Assembly: GCF_000708595.2 (NCBI RefSeq)
Contig: NZ_JARP01000002.1
Coordinates: forward strand, 124,001 to 188,000
DNA length: 64,000 bases
Source: Flavobacterium sp. KJJ
Lineage (GTDB): Bacteria; Bacteroidota; Bacteroidia; Flavobacteriales; Flavobacteriaceae
Direction: 5' to 3'
Shown here one piece after another: positions 27,312-37,800 of this stretch (position 1 is its first letter; each line of letters opens with the position of its first letter). A program made the position numbers and the translations under genes. The notes beneath the pieces are model-generated. The model made no database searches, was not told where the DNA came from, and saw nothing but the letters and a program-made list of their open reading frames with translations.

Positions 27312-28013
27312 TTAATCCTTTGATGTTAAAGGAACTTCAATAACCAGTAAAATTGCATTTTCTGATAAAGCTTCCCACTCAATTGTACCGACTTTTTTAA
27401 TTCCCAAACCGTCTTTTGCTTCTAATAACCTGTTTTCGACTTCAAAAGCTCCGTGAATCACAAAAACAAAAACGCCGTTATTCGAATTTTTCAAAGCATA
27501 AAAACCTTCTTTTCTTCCGTCATAAATTCCGATGAACCCAATCGCTCTTTCAATTTCGAATAACGGGTTGAGTTTATTTCTTTTACTAAAATCTATGATA
27601 TACTGCTGGAAATAATTTTTGAAATACTGTCTTCCCATCTGAAAATCAATTTCCAGATAACTGACATTTTCACTTTTGTACGGATTAAAGATTTCTAAAG
27701 ACAAATCGTCATCGGCGGCCAAAACCCGAATCTGTTCGACACGCAAAAATTCCTCATTACCAATATTGTCCTTATAATCTATGCCTCCAAATAATGGCAG
27801 AATAATTACATTAGAATTCGAATTTATAAATCGGGTAATACGTTGTTGGGGAGCAAGAATTACTTCATTTAGAATTTTTAAAGATCCGAAGGCGTTTCTG
27901 GACAAATCTTGGTAATGTTCAAAGTTAAAAGTCGCAAAACAATTGTGATTTGCAGAATTTAAAGCGCCTCTTGCATCTGACTTATAAATTTGAGTGGGAA
28001 TTTGAACTATCAT
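27312..28013 (-). CDS. Pirin-like bicupin protein
   Basis: A protein of 233 residues of the pirin/YhhW type. The N-terminus keeps the pirin arrangement with ALNSANHNCFATFNFEHYQD and FGSLKILNEVILAPQQRI. The metal-binding histidines usual in pirin (HPHxD) are replaced by RFINSNSN, so the iron site of the first cupin is probably lost. The second half resembles the quercetinase-type C-terminal domain. Whether it keeps a dioxygenase activity is doubtful. It lies 19 bp after the dioxygenase gene. Confidence 0.82.
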   Translation of the reverse strand: MIVQIPTQIYKSDARGALNSANHNCFATFNFEHYQDLSRNAFGSLKILNEVILAPQQRITRFINSNSNVIILPLFGGIDYKDNIGNEEFLRVEQIRVLAADDDLSLEIFNPYKSENVSYLEIDFQMGRQYFKNYFQQYIIDFSKRNKLNPLFEIERAIGFIGIYDGRKEGFYALKNSNNGVFVFVIHGAFEVENRLLEAKDGLGIKKVGTIEWEALSENAILLVIEVPLTSKD

Positions 28014-28032
28014 TATAAACTATTTTAGAAAA

Positions 28033-28770
28033 CTAACTTGCCACATTTATGGTATGCGCTAAAACATATCCATCGCTTACACTCCCGGTAAGTGTTGCCA
28101 ATTCGTTTGCAACAGAATCTGAAAACACATTATCAGAAGCATTATATGTATACCCGGTTAAACCTTTGGTATAGCCATTTGCAGTTGATGCGTTTACTAA
28201 AGCGACTGCACTATTTGTCCCTTCTGGAAAAGCAATTTGTGTAACCAGCAAAGAAGTCCCGCTCGCATTGTAAATATGAACGTGAATATGCGTCGCTCTG
28301 CCCGAATACCAACCTGGAAATATCGAGGTAAAAGTCACTAATCCATTATCATCTGTAGTTTGTCTGCCTCGTAAAAAGTGTACTGAAGTATAATTTACAG
28401 ACTGCATAGAAGTACCACCATATTCAGAATAATAACCATCTTTATCGCAATGCCAAATGTCAATTAATGCGCCTTTTAAAGCTGCACAGCTTGCATTTGT
28501 GTTTTTGACTGTAATTTTAATTGTAAAACCAACTCCGGTTCTGTCCATTACAATATTAGATTTTACTAATGAAGATGGTGTGATGGTCGGAAATGGACCA
28601 GCCGTTTCTGATGGTGTAACACTGCAATTGCCGGAAGATCCTGAACCAGAATCTGTGCCTGTGGCCGTATCTGAAGAATCGCCATCTTTGCTGCAGGAGT
28701 TAATAATTGGAATTGCTAAAGAGCTGATTCCGATTAAACCCAAACCTCTTAAAAACTCTTTTCTTTTCAT
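28033..28770 (-). CDS. Intradiol ring-cleavage dioxygenase-like lipoprotein
   Basis: A protein of 245 residues. The N-terminus MKRKEFLRGLGLIGISSLAIPIINSC looks like a lipoprotein signal preceded by basic residues, followed by a Ser/Gly/Thr linker. The catalytic domain has ETAGPFPT, the IDIWHCDKDGYYSEYGGT segment (Tyr ligand) and FPGWYSGRATHIHVHIYN (Tyr and two His ligands), matching the non-heme Fe(III) site of protocatechuate/catechol dioxygenases. Extracytoplasmic members exist, but their substrates are poorly known. First gene of a three-gene cluster with the pirin-like protein. Confidence 0.9.
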   Translation of the reverse strand: MKRKEFLRGLGLIGISSLAIPIINSCSKDGDSSDTATGTDSGSGSSGNCSVTPSETAGPFPTITPSSLVKSNIVMDRTGVGFTIKITVKNTNASCAALKGALIDIWHCDKDGYYSEYGGTSMQSVNYTSVHFLRGRQTTDDNGLVTFTSIFPGWYSGRATHIHVHIYNASGTSLLVTQIAFPEGTNSAVALVNASTANGYTKGLTGYTYNASDNVFSDSVANELATLTGSVSDGYVLAHTINVAS

Positions 28771-28938
28771 CGCTTTTTAGTTTAAATGTTAGATCAATTG
28801 AATGATTAACAGTTATTTTCGAGTAAAATTATTCGAAATTAGAGCGTTGGAAAAAGTTTGAGGTAAACCATAAAAATATTGAGGTGAACAGCGAAAAAAA
28901 TATATTTTGTAGTAAAAATAAGTAAAAACTGATCTGTT

Positions 28939-29628
28939 CTATTTTTGATCTAAAAGTGCAAAAAAAGCTTCTTCGTAACTCGCACTTATTGGTATTTCAG
29001 TTTGTTCGATGTAAATAATCTTGTTTCTGATTTTTTCGATTTTTGAAATTGGAATAATAAAAGAACGATGTACTCGGATGAATTCTGTATCAGGCAGTTT
29101 TAGAAGAATGGCTTTTAATGTCATTCTGGCGACAACAGTTTTTTGATTTTGAATATGAATTTTCAAATAATCATCTAAACCTTCAATGTATAAAATATCT
29201 GAAAAGAGGATTTTAATCAAACTGTAATCGGCACGTATAAAAAGATACTGCTGTTCGATATTTTGGTTTTGAAGTTTCCACTGCGAATAGGCTTTTTCTA
29301 CAGATTGTCGAAAACGGTCAAGTGAAATGGGTTTTAAAAGATAATCTGTTGCACTTAAAGTAAAGCCTTCTACAGCAAATTCAGAATAAGCCGTTGTAAA
29401 AATTACCATTGTTTTATGTGGCAGTTTTTTATAGAAATCTAAACCTGAAATCGACGGCATATTGATATCTAAAAATAATAAATCGACAGGATATTTCTTT
29501 AAATATTTAAAAGCTTCATCAGATTTTGTGAAGGTTTTCTTCAGTTCTACGTACTCAGTAGTACTGCACAAACTCTGAAGAATCTCCAGTGCCAATGGCT
29601 CGTCATCTAATGCAATAGCTTTAATCAT
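28939..29628 (-). CDS. LytTR-family response regulator
   Basis: A protein of 229 residues. The receiver domain (about residues 1-115) has the acidic pair ALDDEPLA (Asp8, Asp9), the phosphoacceptor in LLFLDINMP (about Asp54), and LLKPIS. The LytTR DNA-binding domain covers about 130-229 (FIRADYSLIKILFSDILYI, FIRVHRSFIIP). It overlaps the kinase gene by four bases (ATGA), so the pair is co-translated. Its target is not evident. Confidence 0.95.
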   Translation of the reverse strand: MIKAIALDDEPLALEILQSLCSTTEYVELKKTFTKSDEAFKYLKKYPVDLLFLDINMPSISGLDFYKKLPHKTMVIFTTAYSEFAVEGFTLSATDYLLKPISLDRFRQSVEKAYSQWKLQNQNIEQQYLFIRADYSLIKILFSDILYIEGLDDYLKIHIQNQKTVVARMTLKAILLKLPDTEFIRVHRSFIIPISKIEKIRNKIIYIEQTEIPISASYEEAFFALLDQK

Positions 29629-30710
29629 CCTATTTTTATGGCCAAGTTTACAATGTATTTTTCTGAAGTATCTTCAATTTTGAGTTCATGCTTGTTAGGA
29701 TATACTAACGATAATCTTTCGATTGTATTTTGCAGTCCGATACCGCTATCTGACTGAACTGAAAAGGTCTTTTTATTCGAAACGAATAAAGTCAGCATTT
29801 CTTCATCAATATCAATATAAACACAAATTTCTGAAGTTTGATCTGGATTTACACCATGTTTAAAAGCATTTTCTATAAAAGAAATTAAAATAAGGGGCGT
29901 TATGGCTTTTCCGAAAGCGTTTCCGGTTACTTTATAATCGACACTTACAGTATTTCCTAAACGTGTTTTTTGAAGCGATATAAAATTATTGATGTAATTA
30001 ATTTCTTTATTGAGATCAATAACCTCATCATTAGAATTAGTCATGATGTAACGCATTAACTCAGAAAGCTGTACAACGGCATCTGGAGTTTTGTCATCTT
30101 TTTTAAGTGCTAATGCGTAAATACTATTTAAAGTATTAAATAGAAAATGCGGATTAATCTGTGCTTTTAAAAACGCTAATTCTGATTTTACTTTTTCTTT
30201 TTCGACACTTTGCAATCGGCCTGAAATAGCAAACAGCAAACTAGAGATGACTCCGATTAAATAAACTAAAGTGGTGTGTCCGTATTGCGTGGGCGGACCA
30301 CCGGCAAATTCAAAAGGCATATCTTTTCCCATTGGCGGAGGCGGAAATCCTTTTGGGAGATTGTGATCGTCTAAAAAAGGTTCAGCATGATTTCTAAAAT
30401 CTAAAAAATTCCGGCTTGGATGATCCAGAACAGTTGATATCCAAAGAAAAAACAATAGAAAAACAATAATGATTATATAGTATAAAAGCTTTTTATCAGC
30501 AAAATATAACTTCGGGATCAGGTAATAATAGTTGAAATAGAAAAAGCAAAGAAGGGTAAAATAAATGAAAAGGTAAATGCGATCGTGTGCGTTGGTATAC
30601 AAATGCGGCAACGAAAAAACATTAGTTGTCGATGTAAAGGCATACGGCAAAAATAAAAAAGCGAGGCACAGAACTATATGTTTCGCATAAAGTGAAAATT
30701 TTGCTTTCAT
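29625..30710 (-). CDS. LytS/YehU-type sensor histidine kinase
   Basis: A membrane protein of 361 residues from the ATG at 30710; the frame runs on to 30752, but that part would lie inside the terminator of sprF. Four hydrophobic segments (near residues 8-25, 45-65, 75-95 and 145-165) are followed by a His_kinase domain with KAQINPHFLFNTLNSIYAL (phosphoacceptor His), an N box ISFIENAFKHGVNP and G box GIGLQNTIERLSLVYP. The loop between helices 3 and 4 is unusually rich in Pro and Gly. It signals to the LytTR regulator downstream. Confidence 0.93.
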   Translation of the reverse strand: MKAKFSLYAKHIVLCLAFLFLPYAFTSTTNVFSLPHLYTNAHDRIYLFIYFTLLCFFYFNYYYLIPKLYFADKKLLYYIIIIVFLLFFLWISTVLDHPSRNFLDFRNHAEPFLDDHNLPKGFPPPPMGKDMPFEFAGGPPTQYGHTTLVYLIGVISSLLFAISGRLQSVEKEKVKSELAFLKAQINPHFLFNTLNSIYALALKKDDKTPDAVVQLSELMRYIMTNSNDEVIDLNKEINYINNFISLQKTRLGNTVSVDYKVTGNAFGKAITPLILISFIENAFKHGVNPDQTSEICVYIDIDEEMLTLFVSNKKTFSVQSDSGIGLQNTIERLSLVYPNKHELKIEDTSEKYIVNLAIKIG

Positions 30711-30763
30711 AAAAAAAATTTGGCTAACGCTTTTGCCGAAACAAAATGACATTAGCCAAATTT
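30711..30763 (-). terminator. Terminator of the spr operon
   Basis: On the - strand the arms 30763-30752 and 30727-30716 form a perfect 12-bp stem (AAATTTGGCTAA type) with a 24-nt loop, then eight Us (30718-30711). The U-run ends one base before the start codon of the downstream histidine kinase gene. Confidence 0.85.
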
Positions 30764-30788
30764 AATCTTATTGCTTGTTTATTTCAAA
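30757..30788 (-). promoter_or_regulatory. Promoter of the lytS-lytR pair, inside the spr terminator
   Basis: On the - strand TTTG (30788-30785), a 20-nt spacer and TAAATTTG (30764-30757). The -7 box is built from the first arm of the spr terminator hairpin. A transcript starting near 30751 begins after that arm, so it cannot form the terminator. Confidence 0.6.
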
Positions 30789-30860
30789 TTATTGCGGTAA
30801 AAACACATAATGTTGCGACCCGCTGAATAATTATGGCTTATCTGCCATGAAATAATCTGT

Positions 30861-31835
30861 TTAGTCGTGAACCGGACTTTGCGTACAAGGACAGTTACTG
30901 ATCGCTTGTAAGAAATCGAATCCAATTGTGATCGAGTGTGTTCCTGTATTATAGTTCCCAAGATCATTGAACATTACTTGGTATGAATATCCGAAATAGA
31001 ATTTAGATTTCATAAAACCAACCATTGGTCCTACTGATAATGGTTTTGGAAATTGGTCATTTAAGAAACGGTATGAAACTCCAATCCAATAATAATCTTC
31101 GTAACGATTGTAACGTCTGTATTTGAAGTTGATATCGGTTGTAGAACGCCCGTCGCTGGCAAAATATTGGTAGTAAAGAGATGGTTCGTATTCGATACGG
31201 CTGTTTTCGCCATCTTTAAAGACCATACCAGTATACACTTGGTAATTTGAAAGCAAGTTAGGTTCAACTCCACGATATTTATCCGTGTTTTTCTTTAAAA
31301 CGTTGTTCGCATTAAAACTCGCATAGAAGTTTTTGTTACGATACAAAGCACTAATATCAAAGTTATTGTTTGTTGTATAACGATTATCCGTAACAGAAGG
31401 ATCTAATATTGGGTGTTCAATAGTGTTATTGAATTCATCAATATCAATTCTAAAACTATTGAAGTTATACGAAAGACCAAAAGACAAATACTGCTTAGAA
31501 TAATAATCTAAAATGATATGGTGTGCAAAAGAAACTTTCGCTCCGGTTTGCCTCGTATAACCATTTTTATCATTGTAAATATTGATACCAACTCCAGATC
31601 TGTCTAAAACTCTAAAATCTGCATATAACGATTGGTTATCGGGTGCATCTTTGATTCCTACCCATTGTGTCAATCCGTTTGCTCTAATTCTTAAGTTATC
31701 TCCAATACCGGCAAAAGCAGGTGATATAACAAAAGGATTGTCTGCTAAATACTGTGTAAATACAGGTAGGTTTAACTCTTGGCTGTAACCTGATGTTACA
31801 GCCATGAGTACTAAAGATAAAATAAACTTTTTCAT
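30861..31835 (-). CDS. sprF: PorP/SprF-family outer-membrane protein
   Basis: A protein of 324 residues from the ATG at 31835, which gives a signal peptide MKKFILSLVLMAVTSGYSQ; the frame is open to 31862 but that is upstream of the signal. It has the PorP/SprF opening ELNLPVFTQYLADNPFVISPAFAGIG and ends in a short Cys-containing tail (NCPCTQSP). In F. johnsoniae, SprF is needed for SprB to reach the surface through T9SS. Directly downstream of sprB (44-bp gap), last gene of the operon, with its own terminator. Confidence 0.95.
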   Translation of the reverse strand: MKKFILSLVLMAVTSGYSQELNLPVFTQYLADNPFVISPAFAGIGDNLRIRANGLTQWVGIKDAPDNQSLYADFRVLDRSGVGINIYNDKNGYTRQTGAKVSFAHHIILDYYSKQYLSFGLSYNFNSFRIDIDEFNNTIEHPILDPSVTDNRYTTNNNFDISALYRNKNFYASFNANNVLKKNTDKYRGVEPNLLSNYQVYTGMVFKDGENSRIEYEPSLYYQYFASDGRSTTDINFKYRRYNRYEDYYWIGVSYRFLNDQFPKPLSVGPMVGFMKSKFYFGYSYQVMFNDLGNYNTGTHSITIGFDFLQAISNCPCTQSPVHD

Positions 31836-31879
31836 TGTGATAATTTTTTTAGACAACATCATTAGGGGCTCTTATTTTG

Positions 31880-34800
31880 TTATCTGTATAAAGTGAAATG
31901 TCCTACAAACTCTCTGTTATCCTTTTCATCATTCAATTTAAGAACATACCAGTAATCTCCTGAAGGTAATTCTGCTCCGTTATATCTACCATCCCATTTT
32001 TGACCATAGTGATATTTAGCAATTACACGACCGTATCTGTCGAAGATTGAGAATTCAAGGTTGTTGTAAATATTAGTACAACCAGGACCCCATGTATCGT
32101 AAACACCGTCTCCGTTAGGAGTAAAGTAATTATCAAGACAAACATCAATATAAACCATTGGTACAGTGATTGTCGCAGTACATCCGTTTTGATCTCTTAC
32201 TACTACTACATAATCTCCCGATTTGTAGATTTTGTATGTATTAGAAGAACTGAACGGCTCTCCGTTGAAACTGTATTCGTATGCTGGAGATCCTCCTGAA
32301 CCTGTAACCGAAATTACGTTCATTTCAGGTTGTCCTGCCGATAATGCAATCGCTAATGGATCAACAGCAATGATATTAAAACTTGCAGTTGGTACTTCAC
32401 AACCGTTCGTATGTCTTGCCGTTACGTAGTGAATACCTGGAGCAACATTTGTAAAGATATTGCTTGGTTGGTAAGCTCCAGCTCCGTCAAGTTGGTAATC
32501 AACTTCAGCAAGATTTGTAATACTTGCATCAACAGTGATTGTAACACTGTTTGCAGCATGATTATCAACACAGTCATAATTTACTTCTGCTTTAGGATCT
32601 AAAACAACCGGCAGAGGCATATTAATCTCTAATAGGTTTGAACATCCTGCAGCATCTTTATAGTATACAATGTGTTTACCACCTGTAAGATTCGTAAAAT
32701 CAAATATTGTCTGACCTGCCGCACCTTGTGTATAAGTTCCTGTTTCATTATCAAGACTTACACTGTATGGAGCAGTACCTCCAGTAACTTCTACGCTAAA
32801 TGCTCCATCTTTATCTCCAACACAAACCTCTGGAATCATTGAGTTTGGAACTTCTTTAGCTTTAAGAACTTCAGGTTGCGTGATCGTAAAGTCATGTAAT
32901 ACGAAACATCCATTTTCATCTTGAACAATTACCTGATAATCACCAGGAGCTAATTTATCAAATGTAAACTTAGTATCAAATTGATTTAAGTCTGGTGAAA
33001 GTGCGTATTTAATAACACCTGTTCCGCCTGCAGCAACGATTTCAAGTTTACCATTATTCTCTCCAAAACAACTAACGTTAGTTGGGAAGAATTGAGCAGT
33101 TAAAGGAGTTGCTGGTTCATTGATTGTTATTACTTCAGAAGTAGTACTACAATCACCGCTGTCAACTTTTACTCTATAGGTACCCATTACAAGATTTTCG
33201 AATCTACCGTTATCTTGAGAAGGAAGTAATGCAGTTCCAGCACCATTAAGAAGTGTGTAAACATAGTTTCCTAATCCTCCAACAGCATCAGCAGAAATAA
33301 CTCCTGTTGCTTCGCCTGTACATTTTACAACTGCATTTGATACATCAAGTTTAATTGTCAATGGTACTAAAGGAATGATTTCAATTGTGTTAGAAACAAA
33401 ACTAGTACATCCATTAGCATCTTTCACGAAATATTTATGAGCTCCAACAGGAACATCAAATGAAATAGATGAAGTAAATGATCCTAATACTGTTGTACCG
33501 TCAGTACTGTAAGTATAAGGTCCTGTTCCTCCCTCTGCACTTAATGTAAGCTCTGTAAGCGTCTGACAAGTTTGTGCTCTTGACTCTACAACACTAGCTA
33601 ATACAACTGTTGGCTCGTCGATTACGATTTCAGCAGATGTAGCTGCACATGTAAATCCGTCTGTAACCGTAACACTATATCTTCCTGCTCCTAAACCACT
33701 GAAAATTGGTGATTGTACTGGACCAGAATTTACAACTGGATCTACAGAAAGATAATTTAATGTATACATATAATTACTTCCTTGACCGCCAGTTGGAAGA
33801 TCAACAGTTATAACTCCAGACTTATCACCAAAACATGGCAACATAGTTACGTTAGCACTAGCTGTTACAACAATTGGCAACGGCACTATTAATGTTTGAG
33901 TTGTAGAAGCTGTACAGCCATTAAAATCTCTAACATTGATTGTATACACTCCTGCATCTAAACCTGTAAAGTTATTTTGAGCAGAATAGTCTATCACAGT
34001 AGTAGCTCCTTTTACTAATTGGTATTCATAAGTCGTATCCCATCCGCCTGTAGCAGTTACAGAGATTTCTCCATCATTATTACCAGTAATACAAGTAATG
34101 TCTGCTTTTGATGATGTAGCTGCTAAGACTGCATTTGGCTGTTCAATAGAGAATATAGTTTCAACTGAACAATAAGGAATACCTTTTAATGTAGCAACAA
34201 CTTTATATTCACCAGCAGTTAAATTAGAAATCCTAACTGGACCTGCATTAGATGAAGTTCCAGAACTTGGTACTGGACCTTTAATTACATAATCAAAAAT
34301 ACCAGCATCGTCTTGTGGAACTAATTGGTTATCAATAAAAGTTAAATCAACACTTCCGTCATTAGCTCCAAAACAAATTTTACCATTAACAGTTTCTGCT
34401 TTGATAGTAAATGTATTTGGATCAAATACGTTATGAATTTTTTGAATTGTACATCCAGTAGCTGGATTTACAACCGTTATAATGTATTCTCCTATTGGCA
34501 AATTAGTAAATATACCGTTTGTATTAGCTGGATTTCCTGGAACAGCAGCTCCAGAAGAGTAAGCAATAGAATAATTTAAAGTTGCTGGAGTTCCGCCTGT
34601 TGTCTCTACTGCAACACTAATGTTTTCGTTTGTAGGACAAGTAATAGGAGCAGTAACTGTAACATTTACTTTATCTAAACTAATGTACGGAGCAATAACA
34701 TATGTTCCGGCATTAGTACCAATACAACCATTATTATCATAAACATTTACAGTATAAGAACCACCTAAGTAATCCATTTCAGTGTAAACGTTTTTAGGAC

Positions 34801-37800
34801 CATAATAAACTCGAGCGCCATTTTTAATAAACTCATAGTTAGTGTAAGTTCCTGAACCGCCAGTTACACCAGAGATTGTAATCGTTGCAAAATTGCTGTT
34901 GTTTTCTGTAATACAGCCGTATTGAACAACTGCAGGATTTGGAACATCTATAATAGCTGGTTCACTAACTTTTACAAGTTTTGAAGCTTGACAACCTCTT
35001 TCAGAAATTACTGCTACAGTATAATCACCAGCAATTAATCCTTCGAATACCGGACTAGCTTGTGGAGTTCCTCCGTTTATACTGTACATGTATATCGGAT
35101 TGTCATTAACCCCTACGCTTGGTACTGCTATACTTGCAACTATTTTACCGTTGTTTCCACCGTTACAAGTAACTGGAGTTGCAATTGCATCGAATCCTGT
35201 AACAGGAGTTGCTGCACCTAAAGTAAAGTTTACTTTAGCGGTACAAGTTGTAGTTACATCAGTAACTATAATTTCATGTGGACCTGCATTTAAGCCTGTG
35301 AATTCTATTGGAGCGATAGTCTGAGTAGTTACACCATCGATAGTATAACTATAATTACCAGAACCTCCAGTTGCTTCAGCGCTAACGCGTCCGTCAAAGT
35401 CAGCACAGCTTGGCAATGCTACTACATTATATTTTAAATCTAATGGCTGTAGAATAGTTATCGCAGCAGGGAATGTAGATTCGCAACCGAATTTATCTCT
35501 TACTACTAGATCGTATGCTTTTGCCACGTTTACTGTGAATGATGTACCTGATTGGAATCCGCCTCCGATACTGTATTCGAAAGGGAACATACCTGTACCA
35601 GGAGTCACGACAATTTCATAGTTGCCATTTGTATCAGCACAGTACGAAGTTACATTTGCTGTAAATCCGGCTGGCAATGGATCTGTTGTTATGTTTACTG
35701 TTATAGGAGCAGAAATACATCCGTTTTGATCTTTAGCATAAACATACCATGCAGGAGTTAAAGGATCAAGTTCTCTTGTAACAGCCGCATCAAAAGCACC
35801 AGCTGGTGCCCCAGCAGTTACAAATGAATAGGTATAATCCGGAGCTCCGCCATTTCCAGCAACCGTAACAACGGCACCTCTTTTACAATTAGCATTAACG
35901 TTGCTCACTTCAGTTACCGTTACCACAGTTGGTTGTTTAACTACAGCTGAATAAGTTGTAGGACAAGTTGTGATGTCATCTGTTGCAGTAATTTCATAAG
36001 TTCCAAACGCTAAGTTTGTTAATGGAATTAAATTCGCAGATGTAGTAGTTGCTGCTACAAAAGGAGCGCCATCTTTAGTTATTGTATAAGTATAAGTACC
36101 TGCAAAATCAGAAACTTCAAAAGTTACTTTACCGTCATTTGTTGTATTACAACTCATATCCGACACTAAAGGATTTGTTACCGTAATTCTAATAACATCC
36201 TTAATGGTCATCAATTCATCATATGTACATCCGTTACTGTCTGTCACTCTAAACTTATAATCACCAAAAGGCAATCCGTTAAAAGTTGTTGAAACAGTAT
36301 TATCAGATACCGTTTGAGCAGGATAAGCCACCGCAGGAGCCGCAGCGTTAAATTCAGTAATTGTGAATGTTAATATTCCAACACCGTCTGTTGCTTTAAC
36401 CGTTACATTGCTGCTGTTTCCAGTTAAACAAGTAATCGCTGTAGGCGTGAATGTTAAATCTTTCGGTTTGTTTAATGGATTAATTGTTACAGTTACTGGA
36501 GCTGTCTCACAACCATTGCCATCTTTTACAGTATACGTTACAGTTTGAACAGCTGTATTGTCATTTACTGTAAATGTGTTATTTGTATCATAACCTAAAT
36601 TATTAAAGTTATAATAGTATCCTCCTACTCCTGCACCTGTTGGAGTACCATCGTGACCTGTTACTGTAATTACAGTTGCAACACTACAAGTAGTATTAAC
36701 AGGAATCGAATGAGTCGCAGTAAGCAACACCGGTTGACCGATTGTAATTGTAGTTACTGCTGAAGGACAATTTTTAGCATCTGTTGCTATAACAGTATAA
36801 GTACCTGCTGTTAAGCCTGTGTATTTTCCTGTTGTATCTCCAGTATTATTTGCACCTGTACCTGTAAGTGTGTACGTATAAGGAAGACGTCCGCCTGTTG
36901 CTTCAACAGTTAGAGTTCCGTCGTTACCATTAAAACAGCTTACATCAGTATGAGAGTCTGCAAGTGTTGGAATCACTGTTGGATCTACTGTCACTGTATT
37001 AGTTGTTACAGAACAAGCTGGTGTATTACTATCTGTAATTACAAAATAATAATCTCCGGCTGCAGCTACAGAAGCTGTAAAAGTATTTCCTGTTACTGTA
37101 TTTGGTCCGCCGGCTACTAATCCGCCATTAAAATACGTTTCGTATGTATAACCCGCAACACCGTTAGAAATCTCAACATCAATTGTTGCATTTATTGGAG
37201 CTGCGCAGTATAGATCTTTAGTTAAAGTAGCAGTAGCTTCTAATTGTTTTTGGATTCTATAAGTTACGAAAGCTTCACAACCATGGTCATCCACAAGTCC
37301 TAATATATAATCTCCTGCACCACTAAATGTTGCTACAGATCCTAAAATAGGCAATCCATTGACAGTAAATGATTTATTACCATTATAAGTAGTAGACAAT
37401 AATGGATCTGCTAGGTCGATTGTTAAATCTGTACCTACATAACATTGCTGCGCTGGTAAGTTTAAATTTGGAGCTACATCAAGAATTACTGGTACCGTCA
37501 CTGGCTCAGAAATACATCCATTAGGATCTTTTACATAAACATCCCAAGAAAGGATAGTTAAATTAGTATCTACTATAATTGGATTATTTCCAAAAGTCGT
37601 AGGTGCTGCAGTTGTTGCAGGAACAGCTGCATAAGTGTAACTTCCAATTAGACCAGTTCCACCTGCTACATTAGCTACCGTAATCGTCGAATTATCATTT
37701 GAACAATACACATTGCTTGCTGTTGCTGTAAATGTAATTGGATTCGGCAATGTGATCGTTACATTTGCGCTCTTATCACAATGCGTTGTATTATCTGTTA

